The notes under the pieces were generated by a model. It had not been told where the DNA came from. It saw only the letters and a list, made by a program, of their open reading frames with translations, and did not search any database. Below, one piece after another: positions 7,684 to 15,391 of a stretch of 39,691 nt of DNA. Position 1 is the stretch's first letter, and each line of letters opens with the position of its first letter. Source of the DNA: Treponema sp. (GTDB lineage Bacteria; Spirochaetota; Spirochaetia; Treponematales; Breznakiellaceae); NCBI GenBank assembly GCA_009781635.1, contig WQXU01000005.1, forward strand, positions 77,443 to 117,133, given 5' to 3'. Both the position numbers and the translations under genes were made by a program.

Positions 7684-7968
7684 ATGAACAAACCCTACAC
7701 CTTCGAAGCTATTATCCAAAAAGCCGGCGGCCAGGACGCTGCATACATAGCAGTTCCCATCGATATAAAAAAAGAATTTAACAAAGGAAGGCTTGCGGTT
7801 CATGCAAGCTTTGACGGTGAAAAATATGACGGCAGTGTTGTCAACATGGGTGTAAAAAATCCGGATGGTTCAATTTGTTATGTCATCGGTATCCGGAAAG
7901 ATATACGCGCAAAAATCGGCAAACAGCCTGGTGATAAAATAAAAGTTACAATACAGGAAAGGGTATAG
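7684..7968 (+). CDS. DUF1905 domain protein
   Basis: A 94-residue protein beginning NKPYTFEAIIQKAGG and containing AAYIAVPIDIKKEF, GRLAVHASFDG, NPDGSICYVIGIRKDIRAKI and GDKIKVTIQE. This matches the DUF1905 beta-barrel family, which is often found fused to or near YdeI/OmdA-like domains. The biochemical role is unknown. The gene is convergent with the radical SAM gene downstream (3 bp between the stops) and has its own predicted leaderless promoter. Confidence 0.85.
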   Translation: MNKPYTFEAIIQKAGGQDAAYIAVPIDIKKEFNKGRLAVHASFDGEKYDGSVVNMGVKNPDGSICYVIGIRKDIRAKIGKQPGDKIKVTIQERV

Positions 7969-7971
7969 TTT

Positions 7972-8802
7972 TTACCACATCTGAACCAAAGCATCCTTAA
8001 TCCCAAACTCCTTAAGCCATGAAAGAGACATATCATACTCATCCTTTGTTAGCCGGCGTTTTGGCATGTGTTTTGCGTATGGATTTTTGCCTGCAGGGTA
8101 ATATTGACTCATAAGAGAGAGGGTTGCGCGGTCTTTTACATTCTCGGATATCCATTGCAGAACAGCGCGGGTGGAATCCATGTATCCAGGTAAAATTAAG
8201 TGACGGATAATTATGCGATCACTCATGTCAGCCATTTTAAGAATTGCCGCTGCTGCTGTTTGCGGATAATCGGAAGCATTAAATAAATTATGGGCAATCG
8301 AACTGTCAAGTGTTTTTAAATCCGGCAGAAAGATATCGATATTGCCTTTTAATAATTCCAATGCTTCAAGAGTTTCGTATGCGGAAGAATTCCAGATAAG
8401 GGGAAGCTGTAAGCCGGATTTTTTTGCCTTTATAATTCCTTCGGCTATTGCAGGAACAGCATGACTGCCTGTTACAATATTGATATTCTCAGCGCCTCTA
8501 AGCTCAAGTTTCAGGCAAATATCCGAAAAATCCGAAGCGGAAATAACACTGCCAAAAGAGGGGTGCCCTTGAGAAATATCATGGTTTTGACAAAAGATAC
8601 ATCCAAGACTGCATCCGCTTATAAAAATTGTACCTGAGCCGCCTTTTCCTGTAATTGGTTTTTCTTCTCCAAAATGCAGATCAGCGGATGCAATACGCAG
8701 CTGCGCGCTTTCCTGACAATAGCCTTTTTTCCCCGACAGGCGATCGGCGCCGCAGGAACGGGGACAAAGACAGCAATTCTTGTAAAGATCATTAAGATTC
8801 AT
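7972..8802 (-). CDS. radical SAM protein, PflX/pyruvate-formate-lyase-activase-like
   Basis: A 276-residue radical SAM enzyme. The CxxxCxxC cluster motif is CSLGCIFC at Cys64, Cys68 and Cys71. The N-terminus carries additional cysteines (Cys10, 11, 13, 17, 29) in a pattern CCLCPRSCGADR seen in the PflX branch of glycyl-radical-activase-like proteins. It ends with ...FGIKDALVQMW. The family generates a 5'-deoxyadenosyl radical from SAM with a [4Fe-4S] cluster; the target protein is not known. No pyruvate formate-lyase gene is nearby. It lies downstream of deoD on the same strand, with a 45-bp gap and no clear Shine-Dalgarno. Confidence 0.85.
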   Translation of the reverse strand: MNLNDLYKNCCLCPRSCGADRLSGKKGYCQESAQLRIASADLHFGEEKPITGKGGSGTIFISGCSLGCIFCQNHDISQGHPSFGSVISASDFSDICLKLELRGAENINIVTGSHAVPAIAEGIIKAKKSGLQLPLIWNSSAYETLEALELLKGNIDIFLPDLKTLDSSIAHNLFNASDYPQTAAAAILKMADMSDRIIIRHLILPGYMDSTRAVLQWISENVKDRATLSLMSQYYPAGKNPYAKHMPKRRLTKDEYDMSLSWLKEFGIKDALVQMW

Positions 8803-8847
8803 AAAAATTTAAAAAAGAAAAACCTCAATATCACCTGACGGGAATCT

Positions 8848-9552
8848 CTAGCTGATTGCTGTTTCCAGTGCAGTTTCCATCATGCGGGTAAAAGTATTTT
8901 GACGCTCTTCGGCGCTGGTAGACTCATTTGTAACAAGGCTGTCGGAAATTGTCAGGATGCAAAGAGCTTCGCGTTTATACTTTGCCGCAAGTGTGTATAA
9001 TTCGGCGCATTCCATTTCTACGGCAAGGCAGCCGAACTTGGACCAGAGTTTCCAATCATCCGGGTTTTCACCGTAAAACATGTCCGAAGAAAGCACAGTT
9101 CCCACCTTTGGCTGCCATCCTTTTGAAACAGCAATATCCCATGCTGTCTTCAGAAGTGAAAATGTTGCTGTTGGAGCGAAATTTCTGTTGCCGAAACGGA
9201 CATTGTTGGCATTGGAATCTGTACAGGCGGACATGGCAAGCACAAGCTCGCGCAATTGCACGTTCTCATTCAAAGATCCGGCGGTTCCAATGCGGATTGC
9301 CCGTTTTACACCGTATTCCTGAAACAGCTCGTTTACGTAGATCGATATCGACGGTATTCCCATTCCCGTTCCCTGTACAGAGATCCTTTTTCCTTTATAG
9401 GTTCCTGTATAACCTAAAATGTTCCTGATACTTGTGTACTGAACCGGATTCTCTAAAAACTTCTCGGCGACAAACTTTGCGCGCAAGGGGTCTCCGGGCA
9501 GTAATATAGACTCTGCAATATCTCCTTCTCTTGCTCCAATATGTATCGACAT
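8848..9552 (-). CDS. deoD: purine-nucleoside phosphorylase, DeoD type
   Basis: A 234-residue enzyme, the usual DeoD length. It splits purine (deoxy)nucleosides with phosphate to the base and (deoxy)ribose-1-phosphate, for purine salvage in the cytoplasm. Family motifs are present: the start [20 protein letters not shown], the phosphate-binding RIGTAGSL, the nucleoside-binding [10 protein letters not shown], and the catalytic-Asp region ILTISDSL near the end. A strong AAGGAG lies 5 nt before ATG. It is divergent from the xylanase gene, and the 171-bp gap holds both promoters. Confidence 0.97.
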   Translation of the reverse strand: MSIHIGAREGDIAESILLPGDPLRAKFVAEKFLENPVQYTSIRNILGYTGTYKGKRISVQGTGMGIPSISIYVNELFQEYGVKRAIRIGTAGSLNENVQLRELVLAMSACTDSNANNVRFGNRNFAPTATFSLLKTAWDIAVSKGWQPKVGTVLSSDMFYGENPDDWKLWSKFGCLAVEMECAELYTLAAKYKREALCILTISDSLVTNESTSAEERQNTFTRMMETALETAIS

Positions 9553-9569
9553 GTCATCTCCTTTGTTAT

Positions 9570-9633
9570 ATCCTTATTACTAACGGAGTTTTAAATAAAA
9601 TAAGCTTCATAATTAAAGATATAAAATAAGGAT
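9570..9633. promoter_or_regulatory. inverted repeat in the deoD/xylanase divergent promoter region
   Basis: ATCCTTATT at 9570-9578 and its inverted copy AATAAGGAT at 9625-9633 flank the AT-rich middle of the divergent region. A TATAAT at 9656-9661 could be the xylanase -10. The arrangement could be a two-site operator, but in AT-rich DNA it may be chance. Confidence 0.3.
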
Positions 9634-9723
9634 AATACAGAATAAAGGAAAATACTATAATATAAGCATTAATTTATATTACATGATTTGTTCTTTAATT
9701 CGGCGCTTTTTAAGGAGAGTAAT

Positions 9724-11121
9724 GTGAAAAAACTACAGTTCAGATTTTTGGTGTTATTGCCGTTTCTGTTGACCATGCTTGTTTTCTGCGTCAGTACGGG
9801 AACGCAGAAAAGCGGGCAAAGAACTCTGACAATAGGAGCCATGGATAAGCTTGCGTCTACACTGCCGGGTAATATTACATGGACATCCAGCGATGAAGAT
9901 ATTGTAAGTGTTAACGAAGAAGGATATATCACAGCTGCCGGGTTTACCGATTTTCAATCGGGAACAGGCAGCGCTGTAATAACGGCCACAGCCGAAAATG
10001 GCAGGACTCAAAGTTTTACCATTAACACAACCATGACAGCCCTGGTTGATATGCTGGAATTGCCGCCAATGAAGGATCAATTTAAGGATTATTTTCCCTT
10101 GTTCGGCAATATTGTTAATCCGCGCGATATTGGCTCATCGGGGGTTACAAATGAACGTCTTCTGCGGCATTATAACGTGCTTACAGCCGAAAATGACATG
10201 AAACCGGACAAGCTTAGTCCTTCCCGCGGTTCATACAATTTTTCAACAGCGGACAGGCTGGTGAACGCCGCAATTGAATCCGGTTTCCAGGTTATTGGGC
10301 ATACTCTTTTGTGGCACAGCCAGATTCCTCAGTGGCAGGCTTCTCTTCGTACCAATGATACATCGCCGGAACTGGCTCTTCAATACATGAAAGATTTTAT
10401 AACCAGTGTAGTAAGCCATTTTAGAGGCAGAATTCACACATGGGATGTAATAAACGAGGCCTTTCCTGACGGCGGGTACACTGCTTCCTCCAATTGGAGG
10501 GAAGTAATGCGGCAAGACCGCAACGGTAACCCCTGGTATATGAAAATAGGCGCAGATTTTGTATATGAGGCCTTTCTTGCCGCCCGTTTGGCTGATCCCG
10601 GCGCGATTCTGTATTACAACGACTTTAACCTTGACCAGAGGGCCAAGGCCAGAATGGTTCACGACATGGTTCGTGATGTAAATGCCCGGTACAGGCAAAC
10701 ACATCCTGCCGAAACCCGTCTTTTAATAGAAGGTATTGGCATGCAAAGTCATCATAATACCAATGTTTCACCGGCCAATGTCAGAAATACATTGAGTTTA
10801 TTCAGGGAATTGGGTGTAAGAATCTCCATCAGCGAGCTTGATGTGCTTTCTCAGACCTGGGGTCAATACAGTCCCCGCAGGGAAACCCCTGCAATCAGCG
10901 GTAAAATTCAGGCGGCAAATCTCTATGGTCAGTATTTTCGCATATTTTTGGAAAATGCCGATATTATCGAACGTGTGACTTTTTGGGGTATTTATGATGA
11001 GCATAGCTGGCGCCGTACCGGACTGCCTCTAATATTTGAGGGCGGCGCTGTGAGCAGGGCCAAACCCGCTTATTACAAGGTGATAGAAGCGCTTGAACAG
11101 CACAGGCAATCGTTAAATTAG
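9724..11121 (+). CDS. GH10 endo-1,4-beta-xylanase, lipoprotein with N-terminal Ig-like domain
   Basis: GTG at 9724 is chosen because AAGGAG lies 6 nt upstream and it leads straight into a lipoprotein signal (MKKLQFRFLVLLPF...MLVFC, lipobox Cys22). The product is 465 residues. Residues ~30-110 resemble a bacterial Ig-like (Big_2) fold (TWTSSDEDIVSVNEEGYITAA would be its core). The rest is a GH10 barrel: HTLLWHSQ, acid/base Glu245 in DVINEAF, and nucleophile Glu371 in ISELDVL, then WGIYDEHSWR. It should cleave xylan backbones at the cell surface. It stands alone with no visible transporter or sugar-kinase partners. This suits a fibre-degrading gut spirochaete. Confidence 0.95.
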   Translation: MKKLQFRFLVLLPFLLTMLVFCVSTGTQKSGQRTLTIGAMDKLASTLPGNITWTSSDEDIVSVNEEGYITAAGFTDFQSGTGSAVITATAENGRTQSFTINTTMTALVDMLELPPMKDQFKDYFPLFGNIVNPRDIGSSGVTNERLLRHYNVLTAENDMKPDKLSPSRGSYNFSTADRLVNAAIESGFQVIGHTLLWHSQIPQWQASLRTNDTSPELALQYMKDFITSVVSHFRGRIHTWDVINEAFPDGGYTASSNWREVMRQDRNGNPWYMKIGADFVYEAFLAARLADPGAILYYNDFNLDQRAKARMVHDMVRDVNARYRQTHPAETRLLIEGIGMQSHHNTNVSPANVRNTLSLFRELGVRISISELDVLSQTWGQYSPRRETPAISGKIQAANLYGQYFRIFLENADIIERVTFWGIYDEHSWRRTGLPLIFEGGAVSRAKPAYYKVIEALEQHRQSLN

Positions 11122-11162
11122 CCTTAAAAGGATGGGGCATGATGAAATTATTTCATGCCTAC

Positions 11163-11191
11163 TTGACCAAAAATTTCATTTTTGCTATTCT
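11163..11191 (+). promoter_or_regulatory. sigma70-type promoter upstream of tRNA-Thr and the rpmG-rpoC operon
   Basis: -35 TTGACC, 17-bp spacer, -10 TATTCT. It lies about 105 bp upstream of tRNA-Thr and is the best promoter between the xylanase stop and the operon. A hairpin GGCATGA/TCATGCC at 11136-11159 just before it may end the xylanase transcript. Confidence 0.6.
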
Positions 11192-11296
11192 TCCTAAAAT
11201 GGCGTAAAGTGCCCCGATAATTCCCGAAATTTTTGATTTTAGGATTGTCGTGCCCTCGAAACTTCCGGACCTGCGGTTCAAGGCTTTGGGATGCAT

Positions 11297-11369
11297 GCCC
11301 TTATAGCTCAGTTGGCAGAGCACATCCATGGTAAGGATGAGGTCATCAGTTCGATTCTGATTGAGGGCT
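11297..11369 (+). tRNA. tRNA-Thr (anticodon GGT)
   Basis: 73-nt cloverleaf: acceptor GCCCTTA/TGAGGGC with one G:T pair, anticodon stem CATCC/GGATG with loop ATGGTAA (anticodon GGT), T-arm ATCAG/CTGAT with loop TTCGATT. CCA is not encoded. It has no nested element downstream, unlike tRNA-Trp 341 bp further on. Confidence 0.97.
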
Positions 11370-11468
11370 CGTTTATAAGAACTGTGTTTTTTTATAAGCA
11401 GACTTTGGTTACCAAAGGTCATTCATGAAACTACGGGGTTTGGCCCCTGCATATTTAAGAGGTTTATT

Positions 11469-11642
11469 ATGGCGAGCAAAAAAACAGTAGTGGAATTGAT
11501 AGCTCTTCAGTGCAGTGAATGCAAAAGACGCAATTACACAACAAGCAAAAACAGGCGCAATATCCAGGAAAAACTGGAATTCAGAAAGTATTGCCCCTTT
11601 GATCGTAAACATACACTCCACAAGGAGACAAAAATAAAGTAA
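11469..11642 (+). CDS. rpmG: 50S ribosomal protein L33
   Basis: A 57-residue protein too short for many gene finders. It starts [18 protein letters not shown] and contains [21 protein letters not shown] and HTLHKETK, all L33 signatures. Cys15 and Cys18 form the first half of a zinc-ribbon pattern; the second half keeps only Cys42, with Asp three positions on, a common variation in L33. AAGAGG lies 8 nt before the ATG. The gene sits between tRNA-Thr and tRNA-Trp, the usual place in spirochaetes. Confidence 0.96.
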   Translation: MASKKTVVELIALQCSECKRRNYTTSKNRRNIQEKLEFRKYCPFDRKHTLHKETKIK

Positions 11643-11709
11643 TTAAATACAGCGCTGTTTAAAACGGATCGCGTTAGCTGTCAATTTTAAAGCGGTGTAT
11701 TAAAATTAT

Positions 11710-11782
11710 AGGCGTATAGCTCAGCTGGTAGAGCTACGGTCTCCAAAACCGTGGGTCGAGGGTTCAAGTCCTTCTGCGCCTG
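11710..11782 (+). tRNA. tRNA-Trp (anticodon CCA)
   Basis: 73-nt cloverleaf: acceptor AGGCGTA/TGCGCCT, discriminator G, anticodon stem ACGGT/ACCGT with loop CTCCAAA (anticodon CCA), T-arm GAGGG/CCTTC with loop TTCAAGT. From C56 of the T-loop to 4 nt past the tRNA (11765-11786) the sequence is repeated exactly at 11974-11995. Confidence 0.97.
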
Positions 11783-11995
11783 AAGCGGTAAGTGCTACCG
11801 CCAAAGAAAAGTGCGGCAATAAGCCCATGTTGTTAACATGGATGAAAGAAGGACTTGAAACTTTTTTGCGGCCTGGAGGAGCCGAAAGGCTCCGTAAGGT
11901 AAACCGGCAAGGATGCCGGTTTAGCAAAAAAGACGGCCTGGAACGAGGCAACAGGAGGTTGCCGAGTGGAAGGCAAGTCCTTCTGCGCCTGAAGC
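11783..11995 (+). mobile_element. tRNA-3'-end-nested element, Trp copy
   Basis: After tRNA-Trp comes a 65-nt spacer, then an inverted copy of the tRNA-Trp T-arm (11848-11861, 13 of 14), a 112-nt core, and a 22-bp exact direct copy of 11765-11786 at 11974-11995 (period 209 bp). The core has three hairpins: GGAGCC-GAAA-GGCTCC, a 10-bp stem with loop AGGA (11900-11923), and GGCAAC-AGGAG-GTTGCC (11947-11963). It has no open frame worth reporting. It separates tRNA-Trp from secE and would be part of the operon transcript. The plan is shared with the Ser(GGA) and Leu copies. Confidence 0.65.
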
Positions 11996-12021
11996 TGAAC
12001 AGATAAGTGAAGGTAATGATT

Positions 12022-12201
12022 ATGAAGAAGATAATTCAGTTTTTTAAAGAATCCTATGCGGAACTTAAAAAAGTAGTTTGGCCAGGCAGGGACGATGTAA
12101 TCAGCTCGGTTAAGGTTGTTATTATTTCCACTGTCATCGTGGCTGCGATTCTTGGGGTTATTGACTTGCTGCTGTTCAGAGGTATAACAGCTTTATTCTA
12201 A
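12022..12201 (+). CDS. secE: protein translocase subunit SecE
   Basis: A 59-residue single-span SecE. An amphipathic start MKKIIQFFKESYAELKKVVW with the conserved WPGRDDV is followed by one transmembrane helix (VKVVIISTVIVAAILGVIDLL). It clamps the SecYEG protein-conducting channel in the inner membrane. ATG at 12022 is preferred over GTG 12007 and ATG 12016 because GAAGG at 12009-12013 then has good spacing. The gene follows the tRNA-nested element by 26 bp and precedes nusG by 20 bp. Confidence 0.96.
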   Translation: MKKIIQFFKESYAELKKVVWPGRDDVISSVKVVIISTVIVAAILGVIDLLLFRGITALF

Positions 12202-12221
12202 TTTAACAGTAAGGTAATTGA

Positions 12222-12785
12222 ATGGCTACGGGTTGGTATGTCCTGCATACATATTCAGGATACGAGAATAAAATAGAAAAAACCATCCGCATGATGCTCG
12301 ATGGCGGAGAGCTGGACAGGAACATCGTCCGTGATGTGAAAATTCCCTGCGAGGAAGTTGTCGAAGTAAAGGACGGCAAAAAACGCACTCAAACCAGAAA
12401 GTTCCTGCCTGGTTATATCCTTGTGGAAATGGATCTTCCCGATGCCGATATGGGGTGGAAGGTACCTTGTACTAAAATCAAAAAAATTCAGGGAGTTACC
12501 GGTTTTGTGGGAACTCCGGCGGATCGTAAGCCGCAGCCCCTGTCAGGCGATGAAGCCAGGGCTATTTTACAGAAATCAGGTGAGATTAAGGGAGAGCGCA
12601 CAGTACGCGCAAGACAGTCATTCACACCAGGCGAACAGGTTAAGATTATCGACGGGCCGTTTGAGTCATTTGTCGGTACCATCGAAGAAGTGAATCAGGA
12701 AAAAAACAAATTAAAAGTGATGGTTGGTATTTTTGGCAGAAATGCGCCTGTAGAGGTTGATCTTCTGCAGGTTGAAAAAGTGTAG
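12222..12785 (+). CDS. nusG: transcription termination/antitermination factor NusG
   Basis: A 187-residue NusG. The N-terminal NGN domain begins WYVLHTYSGYENKIEKTI and contains FLPGYILVEMDL and VTGFVG. The C-terminal KOW domain is GEQVKIIDGPFESFVGTIEE. It binds the RNA polymerase clamp, increases processivity and links to Rho or the ribosome. Length is normal; there is no extra domain II insertion, unlike some spirochaete and Thermotoga NusG proteins. It sits between secE and rplK in the standard order. Confidence 0.97.
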   Translation: MATGWYVLHTYSGYENKIEKTIRMMLDGGELDRNIVRDVKIPCEEVVEVKDGKKRTQTRKFLPGYILVEMDLPDADMGWKVPCTKIKKIQGVTGFVGTPADRKPQPLSGDEARAILQKSGEIKGERTVRARQSFTPGEQVKIIDGPFESFVGTIEEVNQEKNKLKVMVGIFGRNAPVEVDLLQVEKV

Positions 12786-12827
12786 TAAAGGGAGCAGAAG
12801 TCAGAATAAGTTATCTTTCGGATAACA

Positions 12828-12908
12828 GCGCTGACCCCTAATTTTATAAGTGGAAGCTTGGCTTCTTAATCCGGATTTTATCTGCAATATGTAAAATTGC
12901 CGGATTAA
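12828..12908 (+). promoter_or_regulatory. structured leader upstream of rplK
   Basis: The 180-nt nusG-rplK gap holds GTTATC-TTTCG-GATAAC (12810-12826) and a long imperfect hairpin in which TTAATCCGG (12866-12874) pairs with CCGGATTAA (12900-12908), with an inner ATTTTA/TAAAAT. An A-run follows, not a T-run, so it is not a classical terminator. In other bacteria the L11-L1 leader is the site for L1 autoregulation; this hairpin is a candidate, by analogy only. Confidence 0.4.
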
Positions 12909-12965
12909 AAAAAGGCAGGCGCTAGTTTACAAAGCCAATGTAAACATACCACTGAAGGAGTAAAA

Positions 12966-13397
12966 ATCGCAAAGAAAAAAGTAACAGCTTATGTCAAGCT
13001 GCAATGCCCGGCGGGAAAAGCTACTCCGGCTCCGCCTGTAGGACCGGCATTGGGACCTCACGGAGTCAGCGCGCCGCAGTTTGTCCAGCAGTTTAACGAC
13101 AGGACAAAAAGCATGGAGCCGGGCCTTATCATCCCGGTGGTTATCACAATTTATGCGGATAAAACATTTACTTTTATCCTCAAAACTCCGCCTGCATCAG
13201 TTTTAATTAAAAAGACAATCGGACTTGACAAGGGATCAAAAGAATCCCACAAGGTTAAGGTCGGCAAGATTACAAGGGCGCAGCTTGAAGAAATCGGCAA
13301 GACGAAAATGGCGGATCTTTCAGCTAACGATCTTGACGCAGCGGTAAAGATTATTGCCGGGACTGCGCGGTCTATGGGTGTTGAGGTGGAAAAATGA
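12966..13397 (+). CDS. rplK: 50S ribosomal protein L11, apparent ATC start codon
   Basis: Read from ATC at 12966 the product is 143 residues: (M)[19 protein letters not shown], then [14 protein letters not shown], and the C-terminal [13 protein letters not shown]. That is full-length L11 (usual 141-143). AAGGAG at 12955-12960 has a 5-nt gap to this codon. Upstream to the in-frame stop at 12906 there is no ATG, GTG or TTG, and the first internal TTG (13050) would remove 28 conserved residues, including the [10 protein letters not shown] region of the N-terminal domain that contacts L7/L12 and release factors. So either ATC initiates or ATG was changed to ATC by mutation or sequencing error. 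The stop overlaps rplA by 4 nt. Confidence 0.93.
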   Translation: MAKKKVTAYVKLQCPAGKATPAPPVGPALGPHGVSAPQFVQQFNDRTKSMEPGLIIPVVITIYADKTFTFILKTPPASVLIKKTIGLDKGSKESHKVKVGKITRAQLEEIGKTKMADLSANDLDAAVKIIAGTARSMGVEVEK

Positions 13398-14074
13398 AAC
13401 GCGGAAAAAAATACAACGAAAGCGTAAAAAAATATAATTCAGCTGGCGTCTATGAACTCAATGAGGCTTTGACGCTCGTAAAATCAATGGCCTATGCGAA
13501 GTTTGATGAAACAGTGGATTTATCTGTAAAACTCAATCTTAAAAAGAGCCAGTCAGTGCGTGATACTGTCGTTCTTCCAAACCAGTTCCGGGGCGAGAAA
13601 AAAGTGCTTGTTTTCTGCAAGCCAGAAAAGGAAAAAGAAGCCCAGGAAGCGGGCGCTGCATTTATCGGCGCAGAAGAACTGATTGAAAAAGTAAAGGGCG
13701 GCTGGACGGACTTTGATGTTGCGGTTGCAACTCCCGATATGATGAAAGATGTCGGCAAGCTTGGTATGGTGCTTGGCCGTAAGGGTCTTATGCCGAATCC
13801 CAAGACAGGAACTGTAACCTTCGATCTGAAAGGCACGTTAGCTGAATTAAAAAAAGGCCGTGTTGAGTTCAGAGCGGATAAAACCGGTGTTATGCATCTT
13901 GCAGTCGGCAAGGCTTCGATGGAACCTGCCATGGTTGCGGAAAACGTCATTGCAGTTATAACAGAGGTTAAACGCAAGCGCCCTGTCGATGTAAAGGGTG
14001 AGTTTATCCAGAGTGTTTCTGTGTCATCTACCATGGGGCCCGGTGTTTGGGTAGCCATTAAGGATCAGGATTGA
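13394..14074 (+). CDS. rplA: 50S ribosomal protein L1
   Basis: A 226-residue L1. It starts [14 protein letters not shown] and has [13 protein letters not shown], the ribosome-binding [15 protein letters not shown] and a C-terminal [14 protein letters not shown]. It binds 23S rRNA at the L1 stalk and in many bacteria represses its own L11-L1 mRNA. ATG at 13394 overlaps the rplK stop (ATGA), so the two are translationally coupled. If rplK initiates poorly at ATC, L1 yield would be affected too. Confidence 0.97.
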   Translation: MKRGKKYNESVKKYNSAGVYELNEALTLVKSMAYAKFDETVDLSVKLNLKKSQSVRDTVVLPNQFRGEKKVLVFCKPEKEKEAQEAGAAFIGAEELIEKVKGGWTDFDVAVATPDMMKDVGKLGMVLGRKGLMPNPKTGTVTFDLKGTLAELKKGRVEFRADKTGVMHLAVGKASMEPAMVAENVIAVITEVKRKRPVDVKGEFIQSVSVSSTMGPGVWVAIKDQD

Positions 14075-14126
14075 GAACTTTCGGGTTTTCACTGATAAAT
14101 TGATATTTTTATTTGATGGAGGAATT

Positions 14127-14669
14127 ATGGCAATAATTGCTAAAAAAATACAGGAAATAAAGACAAAAGCCATTGGCGAACTTAAGGAATCGCTGAGCGC
14201 TGCCAATGATTTTATCTTTACAGATTACCGCGGACTTACTGTAGAGCAAATCTCCAGCCTAAGAAAGCAGCTGCGCGCAAAGGATGCTAAATATAAAGTT
14301 GTTAAAAATAATTTTGCAAGAATAGCGTTTGAGCAGTTGTCAACACCGGATGTATCTTCATATCTTGTAGGGCCTACTGCGGTTGCAATCACTCCGCGCG
14401 ATGCCAATGAAGTTGCAAAAATATTTTATGACTTTCTTAAAGAAGCTCCGGCGCTAAAAGTTAAAGGCGCATTAATCGGAGATTCTGTATACGATGCTGC
14501 TCAGATCGAAGCGTTCTCTAAGCTGCCAGGAAGGCTGGAGCTTATTTCCATGCTTATGTCTGTAATGAACGGGCCGGCGCGCAACCTTGCTGCGGCGCTT
14601 AATGATGTTCCGTCACGGGTCGTACGCACAATTAAGGCTATTGCGGATAAAAAAGAGGAAAGCGCATAA
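14127..14669 (+). CDS. rplJ: 50S ribosomal protein L10
   Basis: A 180-residue L10, base of the L7/L12 stalk. ATG at 14127 is chosen because GGAGG at 14118-14122 precedes it, and the protein then starts MAIIAKKIQEIKTKAIGELK like its relatives. It contains DYRGLTVEQISSLRKQLR, VVKNNFARIAF and the C-terminal helix that recruits L12 dimers (NLAAALNDVPSRVVRTIKAI). The 52-nt gap to rplA is short for an L10 autoregulatory leader. Confidence 0.96.
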   Translation: MAIIAKKIQEIKTKAIGELKESLSAANDFIFTDYRGLTVEQISSLRKQLRAKDAKYKVVKNNFARIAFEQLSTPDVSSYLVGPTAVAITPRDANEVAKIFYDFLKEAPALKVKGALIGDSVYDAAQIEAFSKLPGRLELISMLMSVMNGPARNLAAALNDVPSRVVRTIKAIADKKEESA

Positions 14670-14828
14670 GGGATTTAATCCGGTATTTATGCCGGAAAAA
14701 TACAAGCCTGTCAGACTTCTGCAAATGTGGTTCATGTTTGCGAGCTGCTGTTCTGTCAGGTGTAAAGATTCAGCATATTGTTCGTTGAATTAGGTGCTGG
14801 ACATGAAAACATTTCAGGAGAAGATAAT
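14670..14828 (+). promoter_or_regulatory. rplJ-rplL intergenic region
   Basis: 159 bp without a gene. A small hairpin CCGGTAT-TT-ATGCCGG lies at 14680-14695. The only other clear signal is AGGAG at 14816-14820 serving rplL. Its length exceeds the usual rplJ-rplL gap and may help adjust the higher L12 dosage; that is inference. Confidence 0.35.
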
Positions 14829-15209
14829 ATGGCAGTAACAAAAGAAGACATTTTAGAATCGATTGCATCAATGACAGTTCTGGAAGTATCCGAGCTTGTA
14901 AAAATGATGGAAGAAAAATTCGGCGTATCAGCCGCAGCGCCTGTTGCAATAGCAGCAGCCGGAGCCGGAGCAGCAGCTCCTGCAGTAGAAGAGAAGACAG
15001 AATTTAACGTCATTCTTAAAGCATTTGTAGAAGACAAGAAAATTGCCGTTATTAAAGAAGTCCGCGCAGTTTCAAACCTTGGTCTTAAAGAAGCAAAAGA
15101 CCTGGTAGAAGGCGCGCCCAAATTGATTAAGGAAGGCGTTTCCAAGGATGAGGCAAACAAGATCAAAGAAGCTATCACCGCAGCAGGTGGTACTGTTGAG
15201 ATTCAATAA
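14829..15209 (+). CDS. rplL: 50S ribosomal protein L7/L12
   Basis: A 126-residue L7/L12. The N-terminal dimerisation domain [15 protein letters not shown] is joined by an Ala/Gly-rich hinge to a C-terminal factor-binding domain with [26 protein letters not shown] and AGGTVEIQ at the end. ATG at 14829 is 8 nt after AGGAG; the frame extends upstream, but that part is not conserved. The protein recruits elongation and release factors to the ribosome. Confidence 0.97.
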   Translation: MAVTKEDILESIASMTVLEVSELVKMMEEKFGVSAAAPVAIAAAGAGAAAPAVEEKTEFNVILKAFVEDKKIAVIKEVRAVSNLGLKEAKDLVEGAPKLIKEGVSKDEANKIKEAITAAGGTVEIQ

Positions 15210-15265
15210 TCCGGCTCTTATTAATTGGGAGCTGTTTGCTTTCTTAGTATGATTTTTTCCGCTCT

Positions 15266-15291
15266 GGCGCATAAAGGGTTCTTTATGCGCC
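15266..15291 (+). promoter_or_regulatory. strong hairpin between rplL and rpoB (attenuator candidate)
   Basis: An 11-bp perfect stem GGCGCATAAAG/CTTTATGCGCC with a GGTT loop, followed by only TTTGTGG. A 14-bp palindrome CCGCTTTAAAGCGG follows at 15306-15319. The position matches the attenuator/RNase III region known between rplL and rpoB in enterobacteria. The weak T-run argues for partial rather than full termination. Confidence 0.55.
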
Positions 15292-15391
15292 TTTGTGGTA
15301 TTTAACCGCTTTAAAGCGGGAGAAAAGACGGCATGGAAATGCCATATATATTTAAAAATAGTGTATAGTCAAAGACAGGAAGGGGAAAACG

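Noticed and set aside
11783-11995. Group I or group II self-splicing intron in tRNA-Trp
   Set aside because: The first tRNA copy is complete, so nothing needs to be spliced. The group II domain V signature and the group I P7/P3 core are not visible. A novel ribozyme cannot be excluded.
13050-13397. rplK starting at TTG 13050
   Set aside because: It would remove 28 conserved residues of the L11 N-terminal domain; the ribosome-binding site and homology place the start at 12966.
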